Shown here: positions 22,716-32,460 of the stretch, piece by piece
How the letters are laid out: each line of letters starts with the position of its first letter
How positions within the stretch are numbered: position 1 is the first letter of the stretch
Source of the DNA: an uncultured Alteromonadaceae bacterium
Lineage (GTDB): Bacteria > Pseudomonadota > Gammaproteobacteria > Enterobacterales > Alteromonadaceae
DNA: 36,418 nucleotides
Direction: 5' to 3'
Assembly (NCBI GenBank): GCA_938085045.1
Contig: CALKGI010000217.1
Span: 1 to 36,418 of the forward strand
Notes under the pieces: generated by a model
What the model was told of the DNA's origin: nothing
The model's input: the letters and a program-made list of their open reading frames with translations, nothing else
The model's database searches: none
Made by a program: the position numbers and the translations under genes

Positions 22716-23948
22716 ATGATATCAACAGATGTTGTGATCATCGGCGGTGGTTGTGTTGGCCTGACATTGGCGCTGGCATTGGCCGAACAGAATATTCCGG
22801 CTGTGGTCATCGACGCTCAACCAGAAGAGCAACCGCTCGGTGAAGCCCATGAATTACGGGTTAGTGCCCTCAGTAGTGCAAGCCAAGCTATTTTTACTCG
22901 CCTTGGCGTGTGGCAAGACATGATAGACACTCGTGCGGCACCATATGAAACAATGCATGTGTGGGATAAAGACAGTTTTGGCTCTATCACATTCTCATCA
23001 GAGCAAATTCATTACCCTCAGCTTGGTCATATTGTTGAAAACAAAGTGATTCGCAATGCGTTGGTGAGTAAACTTCAACAACACAGCGACACGGTGACTT
23101 TGCTGTTTGGCCATAAGGTCGAAAAGCTTAATGTTGGTGAACGTGAAGTGTTGGTATCACTGGATGACGGCCGACCTATTATCGGCCAGTTGTTGGTGGC
23201 TGCTGATGGCGCCAATTCTTTTGTTCGCCAAAAAATGAATATGCCTATAACCTTTTGGGATTACCAACATCATGCAATAGTTGCGACTATTCACACAGAA
23301 TTACCGCATCAACAATGTGCTGCTCAATGCTTTTTACCTGACGGTCCTTTGGCATTTTTGCCATTAAGCGATAAAAAAGGTGAACAAAAACTTTGCTCCA
23401 TCGTATGGTCGACCAGTCCCAAAGCTGCGGAACAACTTCTAAATTGCACACAAAAACAATTCAATCAGGCGTTAACGGTGGCTTTCGATGGACGTTTGGG
23501 TTTATGCGAAGTTCAGGGCGAAAGGCAAGCTTTCCCCCTAAAAATGCGGTACGCCCGGCAATGGGTAAAGCCAAGAGTTGCCCTTATTGGAGACGCCGCA
23601 CACACCCTTCATCCACTGGCAGGATTGGGTATGAACTTGGGACTTTTGGATGCTGCAACGCTGGCACAAACGCTGACTCAATTGCATCAAAACCGTGAAG
23701 ACTTGGGCGATGTAGCGAATTTACGCAGTTTCGAGCGGTGGCGAAAAGCCGAAGCCCAAACCCTAATTGGTGCCATGGAAGCACTCAAACGAATGTTCAG
23801 TGGGGCCAATCCGTTGCTTAAATTTGTGCGCAGCAGTGGTTTGTTACTGGCCGATAATGTGCTCCCAGCAAAAGAGCAGATTATTAAACAGGCAATGGGT
23901 TTAACTGGCGATTTACCTGAACTTGCCAAACCGTTGTTAAGGGACTAA
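22716..23948 (+). CDS. ubiI: Ubiquinone biosynthesis FAD hydroxylase UbiI (VisC)
   Basis: 410 residues. Hydroxylates C5 of the 2-octaprenylphenol ring in aerobic ubiquinone synthesis. FAD-binding IIGGGCVGLTLALALAEQ at the N-terminus; ELRVSALSSASQAIFTRLGV; the UbiI signature HVWDKDSFGSITF and QLGHIVENKVIRNAL; VAADGANSFVRQKM; TFWDYQHHAIVATI; and VALIGDAAHTLHPLAGLGMN with LGLLDAA. It matches E. coli UbiI block for block. It starts 42 nt after ubiH and is followed by gcvT, the E. coli order, so it is likely cotranscribed with ubiH. GAGAG precedes the ATG. No fault seen. Confidence 0.95.
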   Translation: MISTDVVIIGGGCVGLTLALALAEQNIPAVVIDAQPEEQPLGEAHELRVSALSSASQAIFTRLGVWQDMIDTRAAPYETMHVWDKDSFGSITFSSEQIHYPQLGHIVENKVIRNALVSKLQQHSDTVTLLFGHKVEKLNVGEREVLVSLDDGRPIIGQLLVAADGANSFVRQKMNMPITFWDYQHHAIVATIHTELPHQQCAAQCFLPDGPLAFLPLSDKKGEQKLCSIVWSTSPKAAEQLLNCTQKQFNQALTVAFDGRLGLCEVQGERQAFPLKMRYARQWVKPRVALIGDAAHTLHPLAGLGMNLGLLDAATLAQTLTQLHQNREDLGDVANLRSFERWRKAEAQTLIGAMEALKRMFSGANPLLKFVRSSGLLLADNVLPAKEQIIKQAMGLTGDLPELAKPLLRD

Positions 23949-24065
23949 CTTACTATGCTTTTAGGTATTAGTATTACTAATGCGAAGGGGCTATCTTAGC
24001 GTCAATTCATAGGCTATAATCGATTTTTCATTTTCGGCAGTAACGCACAAACTTATAGGTGTTTT

Positions 24066-25145
24066 ATGACAAGCAGAACCGTTTTATTTGATAAACACAT
24101 TGAATCCGGCGCAAAAATGGTCGATTTTCATGGTTGGGAAATGCCAATCAACTATGGCTCACAAATAGAAGAGCATCATGCGGTCCGTCAAGACGCCGGT
24201 ATGTTTGACGTATCTCACATGACAATTGTTGATGTCAAAGGGGCAGATGCTAAACCTTTCTTGCGTTATTTGTTGGCCAATAATGTCGGTAAACTCAAAA
24301 CTCCAGGTAAAGCGTTATATACAGGTATGCTGACCGATGACGGCGGTGTGGTTGATGATTTGATTGTTTACTTCTTTGATGAGCAGAATTACCGCTTAGT
24401 GGTTAACTCAGCCACTCGTGAAAAAGATTTGGCTTGGATGGGTTCTAAATCTGACGGTTTTGCCGTGACGTTAACAGAACGTCCAGAATATTCGATGATT
24501 GCGGTTCAAGGTCCTAAAGCGATAGAAAAAGTCGCCACCTTATTAACAGACGAAGAAAACGCATTAACTGCGGGTATGAAACCTTTCTTTGGTGTGCAAG
24601 CTGGCAAGCTCTTTATTGCCACAACTGGTTATACCGGTGAAGCCGGTTACGAGATTATCGTTAACGAAAACGATTGCGCTGACTTGTGGCAACGATTGCT
24701 CGACGCAGGTGTTAAACCTTGTGGTTTAGGTGCTCGTGATACGTTGCGCCTTGAAGGCGGTTTAAACCTTTATGGTCAAGACATGGACGAAACTGTGTCA
24801 CCGTTGGCGGCCAATATGGGTTGGACGATTGCGTGGAAACCAGAAGACCGTGACTTTGTCGGTCGTGCTGCGTTAACCAAACAAAGGGCCGATGGCACAG
24901 ACAAATTAGTCGGTCTGGTCATGAAAGAAAAGGGTGTTTTGCGTACAGGTCAAAAAGTGATTGTTGAAGGTGGTGAAGGTGTGATAACGTCCGGTACTTT
25001 CTCGCCAACTTTGGGTCACAGTATTGCGCTTGCGCGAGTGCCTGCTTCAACAGGTGATACTGCCGAAGTTGAAATGCGTAAAAAGACCATTGCCGTTGAC
25101 GTAATAAAGCCTTGTTTTGTTCGCCAAGGTCAAAAAGTATTCTAG
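24066..25145 (+). CDS. gcvT: Glycine cleavage system T protein (aminomethyltransferase)
   Basis: 359 residues. Transfers the methylene group from aminomethyl-lipoyl-GcvH to tetrahydrofolate and releases ammonia. Motifs: [91 protein letters not shown] and [16 protein letters not shown]. All are typical of GcvT, and the length is normal. A TATAAT lies at 24015-24020 without a good -35. The 117-nt region before the gene shows none of the paired conserved cores of a glycine riboswitch. It heads gcvT-gcvH, with gcvP following after a terminator. Confidence 0.97.
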   Translation: MTSRTVLFDKHIESGAKMVDFHGWEMPINYGSQIEEHHAVRQDAGMFDVSHMTIVDVKGADAKPFLRYLLANNVGKLKTPGKALYTGMLTDDGGVVDDLIVYFFDEQNYRLVVNSATREKDLAWMGSKSDGFAVTLTERPEYSMIAVQGPKAIEKVATLLTDEENALTAGMKPFFGVQAGKLFIATTGYTGEAGYEIIVNENDCADLWQRLLDAGVKPCGLGARDTLRLEGGLNLYGQDMDETVSPLAANMGWTIAWKPEDRDFVGRAALTKQRADGTDKLVGLVMKEKGVLRTGQKVIVEGGEGVITSGTFSPTLGHSIALARVPASTGDTAEVEMRKKTIAVDVIKPCFVRQGQKVF

Positions 25146-25200
25146 AATAATTTATTTACGCTTTATCAGTTTAAACAATCCAGGTTAAGGAATTTAAAAA

Positions 25201-25590
25201 ATGAGCAATATTCCAGCAGAATTAAAATATGCCGCTTCACATGAGTGGGTTCGTAACGAAGGTGATGGCACATTCACCATTGGCATTACAGAACATGCCC
25301 AAGGTTTATTGGGCGACATGGTTTTTGTTGAGTTGCCTGATGTTGGTGACAATTTAGCCCAAGGCGAAGATTGCGCCGTAGCTGAATCAGTAAAAGCCGC
25401 TTCTGACATCTATGCACCATTAACAGGTGAAGTTGTTGCTGTTAACGAAGAGTTGGAAGACCAACCTGAATTGGTTAACTCTGACGCTTTTGGTGACGGT
25501 TGGATGTACAAGATTAAAGCTGAAGATGTCAGCGAACTTGATGGGCTTTTGACCGCCGACGGTTACAAAGACATCGTCGACGAAGATTAA
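25201..25590 (+). CDS. gcvH: Glycine cleavage system H protein
   Basis: 129 residues. Lipoyl carrier that shuttles the aminomethyl group between GcvP, GcvT and dihydrolipoamide dehydrogenase. The lipoyl-attachment Lys65 is in [20 protein letters not shown]; the N-terminal [20 protein letters not shown] and the C-terminal [20 protein letters not shown] are standard. It starts 55 nt after gcvT with AAGGA 9 nt before the ATG. It is followed at once by a strong hairpin terminator, which would limit read-through into gcvP. Confidence 0.97.
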   Translation: MSNIPAELKYAASHEWVRNEGDGTFTIGITEHAQGLLGDMVFVELPDVGDNLAQGEDCAVAESVKAASDIYAPLTGEVVAVNEELEDQPELVNSDAFGDGWMYKIKAEDVSELDGLLTADGYKDIVDED

Positions 25591-25611
25591 TACTGCTACC
25601 CCGAAATAATT

Positions 25612-25636
25612 AAAACCCCGGCCTTACCGGGGTTTT
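25612..25636. terminator. Bidirectional rho-independent terminator between gcvH and gcvP
   Basis: AAAACCCCGG, loop CCTTA, CCGGGGTTTT: a 10-bp perfect stem with A and T tracts, 21 nt past the gcvH stop. It implies separate promotion, or attenuation, of gcvP. Confidence 0.88.
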
Positions 25637-25717
25637 ATGTATATAGAACTTCGTTTTACTGGTGACTGATCACTTTAATCAGCACTTTTTAATGGTTTAT
25701 ACAGGATACACACTTCT

Positions 25718-28615
25718 ATGACTCACTCTTCATCCCAAAAACTTGAGCAGCTTGAGCAAAAACAAGACTTCATCAAAAGGCATATCGGTACCAGCGAAAC
25801 GCAGGCGCACGAGATGTTAAGCTACCTTGGTGTAGATAGCATGGAAGAACTGATTAATCAGACAGTACCTGAGTCTATTCGTTTGAACGAAGGTTTGACG
25901 GTAGGCGAGAGTCGCACCGAAGTGGAATCGCTAAAATATCTTAAAAGCGTTGCCAGCAAAAACAAAATGTATAAATCTTACATCGGCATGGGGTATCACC
26001 CAACGCTGGTGCCTAATGTTATTTTACGTAACGTGCTTGAAAACCCAGGTTGGTACACCGCTTACACCCCTTACCAGCCAGAGATTGCTCAAGGTCGTTT
26101 GGAATCATTGCTGAACTTCCAGCAAATGTGTATCGACTTTACCGGATTGGATTTGGCCAGCGCCTCTTTGCTTGATGAATCCACTGCCGCAGCCGAAGCG
26201 ATGGCACTGGCCAAGCGAGTCTCAAAAAACAAAAAGTGCAACACCTTCTTTATTGCCGATGACGTTCACCCACAAACCATTGACGTAGTCAAAACTCGTG
26301 CCGACCAGTTTGGTTTTGAAGTTATCAGTGGACCTGCAAGCGACGCAGTTAACCATGATATTTTTGGTGCATTGTTGCAATACCCCGGTACTACAGGACA
26401 AATCACTGATATCTCGGGTTTGATTGGCGAGATTCAGGCCAAAAAAGGTATCGTGGCTGTTGCCGCTGATATCATGAGTTTGATCATGCTTAAATCTCCG
26501 GGTGAGTTGGGTGCCGATGCAGTATTGGGTTCAACCCAGCGCTTTGGTGTACCAATGGCCTTTGGTGGTCCACACGCTGCCTTTTTTGTGACTCGTGACA
26601 AATACAAACGTTCATTGCCGGGCCGTATCATTGGTGTATCTAAAGACCGCGCCGGAAACCCGGCACTACGTATGGCAATGCAAACTCGTGAGCAACATAT
26701 CCGCCGCGAGAAAGCCAACTCAAACATCTGTACTGCACAAGTATTGTTGGCCAACATGGCCGCATTTTACACTATATACCACGGTCCTGAAGGTCTTAAA
26801 ACCATCGCTGGACGCATTCACCGCATGACCGACATTTTTGCAGCGGGTATGAAAGACAAAGGTATTGAACTGGTTAACGACACTTGGTTTGATACGGTTG
26901 CCTTAAAAGTCAGTGACAAAGACGCGATTGTTGAACGCGGTTTGGCAGCAGGTGTTAACTTTAGAACTGATTTGTCTGATACTGTTGGTTTGAGTTTCTC
27001 TGAAGAAACCACTCGTGACGATATCGACCAGTTGTTTGACATTATCCTTGGTGAAGGCCATGGTTTGAATGTTGAAGCATTAGATCAGCAGATTGTTGCC
27101 AATGGTTCAACTTCTATTCCTGCACATTTGCAACGCACTGACTCGCCGCTAAGTCACGACGTTTTCAACAGCTATCATTCTGAAACTGAAATGCTGCGCT
27201 ATATTAAGCGTTTAGAAAACAAAGATTTGGCATTGAACCACTCAATGATTTCTTTAGGTTCGTGCACCATGAAACTCAATGCAACTGCCGAGATGATCCC
27301 AATCACTTGGCCTGAGTTTTCATCACTTCACCCGTTTACACCGGCCAATCAGGCTGTTGGCTACCACACCATGATTAACGAACTGTCAGATTGGTTGGTT
27401 AACATTACAGGTTACGATGAAGTGTCAATGCAGCCAAACTCTGGTGCACAGGGTGAATATGCTGGATTGATTGCGATTAGAAAATATTTTGAAAGCATTG
27501 ACCAAGGTCACAGAAACATCTGCCTTATTCCAAGCTCGGCGCACGGCACCAACCCTGCATCGGCGCAAATGGCCAGCATGAAAGTAGTTGTGGTTGAATG
27601 CGACAAGTTGGGTAACATCGATGTCGCCGACTTAAAAGCCAAAGCAGAAGAAATGGCTGATAACTTGGCGTGTTTGATGGTGACTTACCCGTCGACCCAT
27701 GGTGTTTACGAAGAAACCATCATTGAGATTTGTGACATTATTCACCAAAATGGTGGTCAGGTTTATATGGATGGCGCCAACATGAATGCTCAGGTGGGTA
27801 TTACATCACCGGGGTCAATTGGTTCTGATGTGTCGCATCTTAACTTGCATAAGACCTTCGCTATTCCACATGGCGGCGGCGGTCCGGGTGTTGGCCCAAT
27901 CGGCGTGAAAAGCCATTTGGCACCGTTTTTACCAAACCATAGCGTAACCAATGTTGAAGGTCCAAACGAAGGTAACGGCGCGGTATCTGCCGCCCCTTAC
28001 GGCAGTGGTGGTATATTGCCAATCTCGTGGAGTTATGTGGCTATGCTGGGCAGCGATGGTTTGCGTCAGTCAACTGAAATGGCTATTTTGAACGCTAACT
28101 ATCTGTCTAAGAAACTTAGCGAGCAATACCCAATTTTGTACACTGGCCGTAACGAACGCATTGCTCATGAATGTATCGTTGACTTGCGTCCATTAAAAGA
28201 AACCTCAGGTATCACTGAAATGGATATTGCCAAGCGTTTGATGGATTACGGTTTTCATGCGCCTACCATGTCATTCCCAGTAGCTGGCACTTTGATGATT
28301 GAGCCGACTGAAAGTGAATCGAAAGTCGAAATTGACCGATTTATCGAAGCTATGGTGTCTATTCGTGGCGAGATAGATAAAGTTGAAAGAGGAGAGTGGA
28401 AACTCGACGATAACCCATTGCACTTTGCACCACACACAGTGGCCGACGTATTAAGCGGTGATTGGGATAGAGGTTATGACCGCATGTATGCAGCCTTCCC
28501 GGTGCCTGCTGTAGCCAAAGACAAGTTCTGGCCCACTGTCGGTCGTATTGATGACGTGTTTGGTGACCGTAACTTGATCTGCTCTTGTCCTGCGGTTGAT
28601 AGCTATCGGGATTAG
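25718..28615 (+). CDS. gcvP: Glycine dehydrogenase (decarboxylating), GcvP
   Basis: 965 residues, one chain of the fused type (both halves in one protein). PLP-dependent: decarboxylates glycine and passes the aminomethyl group to GcvH. N-terminal [27 protein letters not shown] and [18 protein letters not shown]; the second half has [14 protein letters not shown], the Gly-rich [19 protein letters not shown] and the PLP Lys712 in [16 protein letters not shown]. The C-terminus ENPERGEW-like region and DRNLICSCP are normal. It is separated from gcvH by the terminator at 25612-25636 and 81 nt more, in which I see no clear promoter or glycine aptamer. The stop codon TAG overlaps a 17-bp tandem repeat. 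Confidence 0.97.
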   Translation: MTHSSSQKLEQLEQKQDFIKRHIGTSETQAHEMLSYLGVDSMEELINQTVPESIRLNEGLTVGESRTEVESLKYLKSVASKNKMYKSYIGMGYHPTLVPNVILRNVLENPGWYTAYTPYQPEIAQGRLESLLNFQQMCIDFTGLDLASASLLDESTAAAEAMALAKRVSKNKKCNTFFIADDVHPQTIDVVKTRADQFGFEVISGPASDAVNHDIFGALLQYPGTTGQITDISGLIGEIQAKKGIVAVAADIMSLIMLKSPGELGADAVLGSTQRFGVPMAFGGPHAAFFVTRDKYKRSLPGRIIGVSKDRAGNPALRMAMQTREQHIRREKANSNICTAQVLLANMAAFYTIYHGPEGLKTIAGRIHRMTDIFAAGMKDKGIELVNDTWFDTVALKVSDKDAIVERGLAAGVNFRTDLSDTVGLSFSEETTRDDIDQLFDIILGEGHGLNVEALDQQIVANGSTSIPAHLQRTDSPLSHDVFNSYHSETEMLRYIKRLENKDLALNHSMISLGSCTMKLNATAEMIPITWPEFSSLHPFTPANQAVGYHTMINELSDWLVNITGYDEVSMQPNSGAQGEYAGLIAIRKYFESIDQGHRNICLIPSSAHGTNPASAQMASMKVVVVECDKLGNIDVADLKAKAEEMADNLACLMVTYPSTHGVYEETIIEICDIIHQNGGQVYMDGANMNAQVGITSPGSIGSDVSHLNLHKTFAIPHGGGGPGVGPIGVKSHLAPFLPNHSVTNVEGPNEGNGAVSAAPYGSGGILPISWSYVAMLGSDGLRQSTEMAILNANYLSKKLSEQYPILYTGRNERIAHECIVDLRPLKETSGITEMDIAKRLMDYGFHAPTMSFPVAGTLMIEPTESESKVEIDRFIEAMVSIRGEIDKVERGEWKLDDNPLHFAPHTVADVLSGDWDRGYDRMYAAFPVPAVAKDKFWPTVGRIDDVFGDRNLICSCPAVDSYRD

Positions 28616-28660
28616 GTTAAACTGACGATTAGGTTTAATTGACTATTAGATTAAACTGAT
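28610..28660. repeat. 17-bp tandem repeat overlapping the gcvP stop
   Basis: Three contiguous units: GATTAGGTTAAACTGAC (28610), GATTAGGTTTAATTGAC (28627) and TATTAGATTAAACTGAT (28644). The gcvP stop TAG (28613-28615) lies in the first unit. Confidence 0.85.
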
Positions 28661-28681
28661 ATAGTGCCACGATGTGGCAGC

Positions 28682-28710
28682 AAAAAAACGGGCTGAATGG
28701 CCCGTTTTTT
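28682..28710 (+). terminator. Rho-independent terminator after gcvP
   Basis: A-run, then ACGGGC, a short loop region, GCCCGT and TTTTTT. A GC-rich stem with A tract before and T tract after, about 70 nt past the gcvP stop. Confidence 0.88.
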
Positions 28711-28940
28711 ATGGGCAACAGCAATGGCATTCTCATGACGAATGAGCGGTTAGGGTGCCCGCAATTATGCCTGAAGAGGTTTCAACATTTGGTTGTGCAT
28801 ATATGTTTTACGACAGGGTTTAATCAAGCTTTTGTCGAATTGGTTGATGGTGTTAGAAAAGAGAGAAGAAGAGAAATAGAATTAATGGCGTACTAGGGGA
28901 GCGAGGTCCCTCAGTACGCAATATTGCAAGGATCTTATTA

Positions 28941-28977
28941 GGCTGCTTAAACGAATAAAGTATTCGTTTAAGCAGCC
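28941..28977. repeat. Perfect 17-bp inverted repeat with 3-nt loop
   Basis: GGCTGCTTAAACGAATA, AAG, TATTCGTTTAAGCAGCC. It lies 10 nt past the stop of the minus-strand mini-protein gene. No T-run follows on either strand, so termination would be atypical; RNase III processing or mRNA protection are alternatives. The rest of 28711-28940 shows no gene I can support. Confidence 0.8.
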
Positions 28978-28987
28978 AATAAAACAC

Positions 28988-29146
28988 TTACTTTTTAGCC
29001 TGACCTGGGATATGTTCCCATTCGTCAGAGTCGTTCTTATACCAGTCAAACATCCAAGTTTTGCCTTGGCAATTTTTGCACTTAGCTGCGCCCTTGCTCA
29101 TGCATTCTGGACAGCCTCGTTTGGCTACATTGGCCAATCTTTTCAT
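28988..29146 (-). CDS. 52-residue CxxC mini-protein (zinc-ribbon-like)
   Basis: Family not recognised. ATG (29144-29146) to TAA (28988-28990); AGG lies about 6-8 nt before the start. The product begins MKRLANVAKRG, then Cys12-Pro-Glu-Cys15 and Cys23-Lys-Asn-Cys26, followed by an aromatic and acidic tail (WMFDWYKNDSDEWEHIP). Two CxxC pairs only 8 residues apart suggest one structural zinc, like a small zinc ribbon or knuckle. The gene stands alone between the gcvP terminator and the solute-binding lipoprotein, with a perfect inverted repeat just past its stop. Codon use is normal for the window. A role in nucleic-acid or protein binding is possible but not shown. Confidence 0.72.
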   Translation of the reverse strand: MKRLANVAKRGCPECMSKGAAKCKNCQGKTWMFDWYKNDSDEWEHIPGQAKK

Positions 29147-29405
29147 AACATACCTGCTTAATTTGTTAATATTGTGGTTGTAGATATTATGAACAAATCA
29201 AAACCAAAATTCTGATCCATTCGGATTTACGGTTCGCCGGATTTTACTATAGTCCCGTTTTGATATTACCGACCGTTCTGGTGTACATGATATCTTTAAT
29301 ACTGGCCCTAAATCAATCGCTTGGAGGTAAGAGATAGCGCTTTTGTGTGATAAATTTTTCGGTTTTGATACATTGCTACCATAAATCGGGGTAAATTTAC
29401 GTAAT

Positions 29406-29486
29406 GTTCAAGCTTGAACTGAAATATGTCATTTAAGAGCGACGTTTTTTAGCGTCTGTTCGCAGTTTTCTGTCGTCGCTCAGACG
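29406..29486. promoter_or_regulatory. Structured intergenic region with a palindrome and competing stems
   Basis: In the 529-nt gap 29147-29675 there is a perfect 14-nt palindrome GTTCAAGCTTGAAC (29406-29419). Next, GAGCGACG (29437-29444) can pair with CGTCGCTC (29474-29481). CGTCTG (29453-29458) can pair with CAGACG (29481-29486), which excludes full formation of the first stem. It could be an operator plus a small RNA or leader switch. No other feature is seen in this gap. Confidence 0.3.
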
Positions 29487-29675
29487 GACCCTCCATACCC
29501 ATATTCTCAAATTTTAAAGTGTTCAAATGAACGCTTGTAACAAAAGATTAAATATTAATCACTTAGATGCAAATTTAGCTTTAAAACACAAACATTTGCA
29601 CAAAATTATTATGCTCTGCTACGCTTAATATCAACAAAGCGGCAAGTTTATAACAACAACAAGTATGGGGTTCAA

Positions 29676-30545
29676 ATGAAAAATAATTGGCAAAAGAATT
29701 GGCGTATTTTCCTTATCGCATGCACTGTAGCTGTCGTTGGCGCGTGTAGTCCACAACCCAAAACTTCGACCACGCAAAATGCGGCAGCCAGCGAAAAGGT
29801 TGTCAGCGAAGTAGCTAAAACAGCGCCTGAAAAAACGCAGCCGCGAACCTGCAAATTCACCATGGGGTTTGACGTTTGGGAACCGTATCAATTTATTGGC
29901 TTTGGTCGCAAAATTCAAGGATTGGATATTGAGTTGATCAATCTTGTTGCCGAGGAACTCAATTGTGATGTTGAGTACAAGCAAGAATCTTGGGGCAATT
30001 TGCTGACACTGTTAAAAGCCGGCGAAATAGATTTTGTGTTGGGTGCATCAATCACTGAAGAGCGTAAAGCCTTTGCACACTTTTCAGAACCCTATCGTAG
30101 TGAAGAGTTTCAGCTGTATATTCGGGCAGACGAAGAGCACAAATACCGTCAGGCCACTGTAGCCGACTTTGTTCGCGATAACCACAAGCTTGGCACTATC
30201 GGTGAGTATTTTTACGGCGAAGAGCTTAGCGGCCTGATGGATGATGACAAATTTGCTAGATTGTTCAAACCGGCCTTTATGGGCGAAATTAATCTAGCGC
30301 GTTTGATAGATGGTGATATTGATGGTTTTCTAGAAGACAGTTTTGTTGGCGCTTCGTTAATTCGCCGCAAAGGATTAGACAAATACATTGCAGCCCATCA
30401 AGCGAAAATCAGCACTGGTGACGTTTATGTGATGTTCAGCAGAACGGCAGTTAAACCCGAGGTCGTTAGTGATTTTAATTCAGCGCTAAGAGCGATTAAA
30501 AACAACGGTGCGTATGATGCTTTGGTCGCCAAGTATTCTGATTAA
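29676..30545 (+). CDS. Family 3 solute-binding lipoprotein
   Basis: 289 residues. N-terminal signal and lipobox Val-Gly-Ala-Cys24 (AVVGACSPQ) mark a lipoprotein, so it is probably anchored to a membrane. The rest is a periplasmic binding fold of the SBP_bac_3 (PF00497) type: FTMGFDVWEPYQFIG, GLDIELINLVAEELNCDVEY, SWGNLLTLLKAGEIDFVLGA, TEERKAFAHFSEPYR, LGTIGEYFYGEEL and INLARLIDGDIDGFLEDS. This family mostly binds polar amino acids and related molecules, feeding an ABC importer, but some members are stand-alone sensors. No permease or ATPase gene is next to it, so the partner is elsewhere or absent. The start is followed by a normal basic n-region; the upstream ribosome-binding site is weak. 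Confidence 0.9.
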   Translation: MKNNWQKNWRIFLIACTVAVVGACSPQPKTSTTQNAAASEKVVSEVAKTAPEKTQPRTCKFTMGFDVWEPYQFIGFGRKIQGLDIELINLVAEELNCDVEYKQESWGNLLTLLKAGEIDFVLGASITEERKAFAHFSEPYRSEEFQLYIRADEEHKYRQATVADFVRDNHKLGTIGEYFYGEELSGLMDDDKFARLFKPAFMGEINLARLIDGDIDGFLEDSFVGASLIRRKGLDKYIAAHQAKISTGDVYVMFSRTAVKPEVVSDFNSALRAIKNNGAYDALVAKYSD

Positions 30546-30565
30546 TTGACAATCTTAATCAAACT

Positions 30566-30595
30566 AAAAAAACGGTCATTTGACCGTTTTTTTTT
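30566..30595. terminator. Bidirectional terminator between solute-binding lipoprotein and mutH
   Basis: A-run, ACGGTCA, loop TT, TGACCGT, then a run of nine T. It lies between the convergent stop codons and can serve both genes. Confidence 0.9.
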
Positions 30596-30597
30596 GG

Positions 30598-31269
30598 TTA
30601 CGAAAAAGCCTGCGCTAATACCATTCTGGTAAAGTCTTTTTTCAAATAAAACCCTTTGGGTTGTGACTTTATTGGATTGCCCTGTAAATCGAAAGCCTTG
30701 GTCATAATACGCGAATGTGCGGCCTTAGGTCGTAGTTGCAGGTATTGGCCTGTTTTTGCGGTGATGGCGGTTACATCGCCCAGAACGATTAAATCCATGA
30801 GTTCTTCCCAGTCTTGTTTGAGCAGTTGCTCGTGTTCACCTTCTAGTTGCCATAAAAATGGCGTGCCTACCACGCGCTCAGCCAGCGGTATTTGCCTTTC
30901 GGCTAAAATAGGCACCCACAACACCTGACGGATTTTATTGCGAAAATGAGAGTTATGCCAGTGTACACCTGTGATCCCTGTCAGAGGTGCCACGCAAACA
31001 AATGTGGTTTCTAGGGGGTCACCTGTTTGTGATATTGGTAGCGTTTTTAATTCAATCTTTAGGTCGACAAAATCGGGCACTGGCTTTGAACCTGCGTCGG
31101 CACCCAGAACGAATTCTATCAGTTGGCCAACCCAGCCTTTTTCGCGTTTGAGGTTTTGCGGCATCGGAATTTCAAATCGTGTTGCCAGTTCAGCAAGGTT
31201 CAATCCGGCGATGGCTTGACTGCGTTCGAGCAGTTGCGCTTTGCTTTGCGGTGGTGCAGGCCTGAGCAT
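30598..31269 (-). CDS. mutH: DNA mismatch repair endonuclease MutH
   Basis: 223 residues. Nicks the unmethylated strand at hemimethylated GATC during MutS/MutL-directed repair. The catalytic Asp66, Glu73 and Lys75 lie in [11 protein letters not shown] with the spacing of E. coli Asp70, Glu77 and Lys79. Other family blocks are [67 protein letters not shown] and GFYLKKDFT. The length is normal. It is divergent from rppH, as in E. coli, and the long gap between them carries the DnaA-box cluster. Its presence implies Dam methylation in this organism. Confidence 0.96.
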   Translation of the reverse strand: MLRPAPPQSKAQLLERSQAIAGLNLAELATRFEIPMPQNLKREKGWVGQLIEFVLGADAGSKPVPDFVDLKIELKTLPISQTGDPLETTFVCVAPLTGITGVHWHNSHFRNKIRQVLWVPILAERQIPLAERVVGTPFLWQLEGEHEQLLKQDWEELMDLIVLGDVTAITAKTGQYLQLRPKAAHSRIMTKAFDLQGNPIKSQPKGFYLKKDFTRMVLAQAFS

Positions 31270-31400
31270 AAAATAACCTTAGTTTTCAGAGTGTTTTATT
31301 ATCCAGCAGCCACTTCAACAACGCAAATTAAACCCCTTGTCTGTGTGCATTTAATGTTGTTATACTGTATGTATCCCCAGAAAATTGAATTAGTTCACAG

Positions 31401-31807
31401 TTAATCACATTTTCTCGCGATTTATCCACAACCAAGGAGTTAATACCTTAATAGAAATAACCTTTCTTTTTCACATGATCATTCCTACGTCATTCTGATG
31501 TAAAATAAAACAATGTGAATAATAAAAAATCGAATGCATGTGGATAAGGTTGCTGGTGTATGATTTTTATTCAATGTTATCGAATCTAGATCTTCGAAAC
31601 TTTTTGATTGTTGATAACCCCATAATTCATTGATATTTAGTCATAAAATGTTGATTTGTCATTTTTGGCGGTATTTTATTGGATTGAAAAGGCGTTACAT
31701 ACAATGTTATGGACATAGATATACACAGATTTTGTGGAAAAGGTTGATTTTGCAGTGGTTAAGCTATTATTCTGTGTATAACTATTTATAACTTTTTTTT
31801 ATTCACA
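31401..31807. promoter_or_regulatory. Cluster of DnaA boxes, DARS2-like
   Basis: In the AT-rich 634-nt gap between mutH and rppH there are five exact matches to the DnaA box TTATNCACA: plus strand at 31422 and 31799; minus strand at 31514, 31539 and 31773. Near-matches with one mismatch are at 31401 (TTAATCACA), 31609 (TGTTGATAA) and 31719 (ATATACACA). An IHF-like sequence with one mismatch is at about 31597-31609, and GATC sites are at 31477 and 31589. In E. coli the DnaA-reactivating sequence DARS2, which turns ADP-DnaA into ATP-DnaA, lies in exactly this mutH-rppH gap. The identification is by location and box content; the box arrangement itself cannot be compared here. Confidence 0.75.
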
Positions 31808-31903
31808 AAATGCTTTTTTTGGGGCTGTTCGGTATAAAAATTTGCCCAATGGCGTGCTTTGTGGAAGAATCGAATAAATGCTTATCAAAAGCTAGGAGTT
31901 ATT

Positions 31904-32410
31904 GTGATTGATGCCGATGGATTTCGCGCAAATGTCGGCATTGTGATCTGTAACCACAAAGGGCAAGTTTTCTGGGCAAGGCGTTATCGTCAAAACTCAT
32001 GGCAGTATCCTCAAGGGGGGATTGATGTCGGAGAAACACCAGAACAGGCAATGTACCGCGAGTTGAACGAAGAAGTGGGGCTTAATCCTCAGGATGTCGA
32101 AATACTGGCGGTCACTAAACAATGGTTGCGTTATAAATTACCGAAACGGCTCATTCGCCGTGACAGTAAACCATTGTGTATAGGCCAAAAACAGAAATGG
32201 TTTTTGCTGCGTTTGAAATGTAAATCAGAAGAAGTTGATTTGCTTAAAACCGATCATCCGGAATTTGATGACTGGCGTTGGGTCAGTTATTGGTATCCGG
32301 TGCGTCAGGTGGTTTCTTTTAAACGTGAGGTCTATCGTAAAGCCATGACAGAATTTGCTCCTGTGGCACTACAGCGTCACCGCCGAGATCCAAGAAGAAG
32401 TAGGAAGTAG
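31904..32410 (+). CDS. rppH: RNA pyrophosphohydrolase RppH
   Basis: 168 residues from the GTG at 31904, chosen because AGGAG lies 5 nt upstream and the product then begins (M)[15 protein letters not shown], like E. coli RppH. An upstream frame to 31859 has no ribosome-binding site. It removes pyrophosphate from the 5' end of mRNA, starting 5'-end-dependent decay by RNase E. The Nudix box [20 protein letters not shown] followed by VGL is complete. NWLRYKLP-like [25 protein letters not shown] and [20 protein letters not shown] are family-typical. The basic tail ([11 protein letters not shown]) is normal. It is followed 50 nt later by ptsP. Confidence 0.95.
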   Translation: MIDADGFRANVGIVICNHKGQVFWARRYRQNSWQYPQGGIDVGETPEQAMYRELNEEVGLNPQDVEILAVTKQWLRYKLPKRLIRRDSKPLCIGQKQKWFLLRLKCKSEEVDLLKTDHPEFDDWRWVSYWYPVRQVVSFKREVYRKAMTEFAPVALQRHRRDPRRSRK

Positions 32411-32460
32411 ACATATATGACGCTTTTGGAGGTAAAAGCGTTTTAACAGGACAAAACAAC

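Noticed and set aside
23949..24065. Possible glycine riboswitch before gcvT
   Set aside because: The gap is only 117 nt and lacks the conserved paired cores; the gcvH-gcvP gap also lacks them.
28672..28896. A 74-codon plus-strand frame after gcvP
   Set aside because: It begins at the gcvP terminator hairpin and runs through it; no ribosome-binding site or family similarity.
31401..31807. Chromosomal replication origin (oriC) as explanation of the DnaA boxes
   Set aside because: Neighbouring genes are mutH and rppH, not dnaA, dnaN, mnmG or similar; the location fits DARS2 much better.
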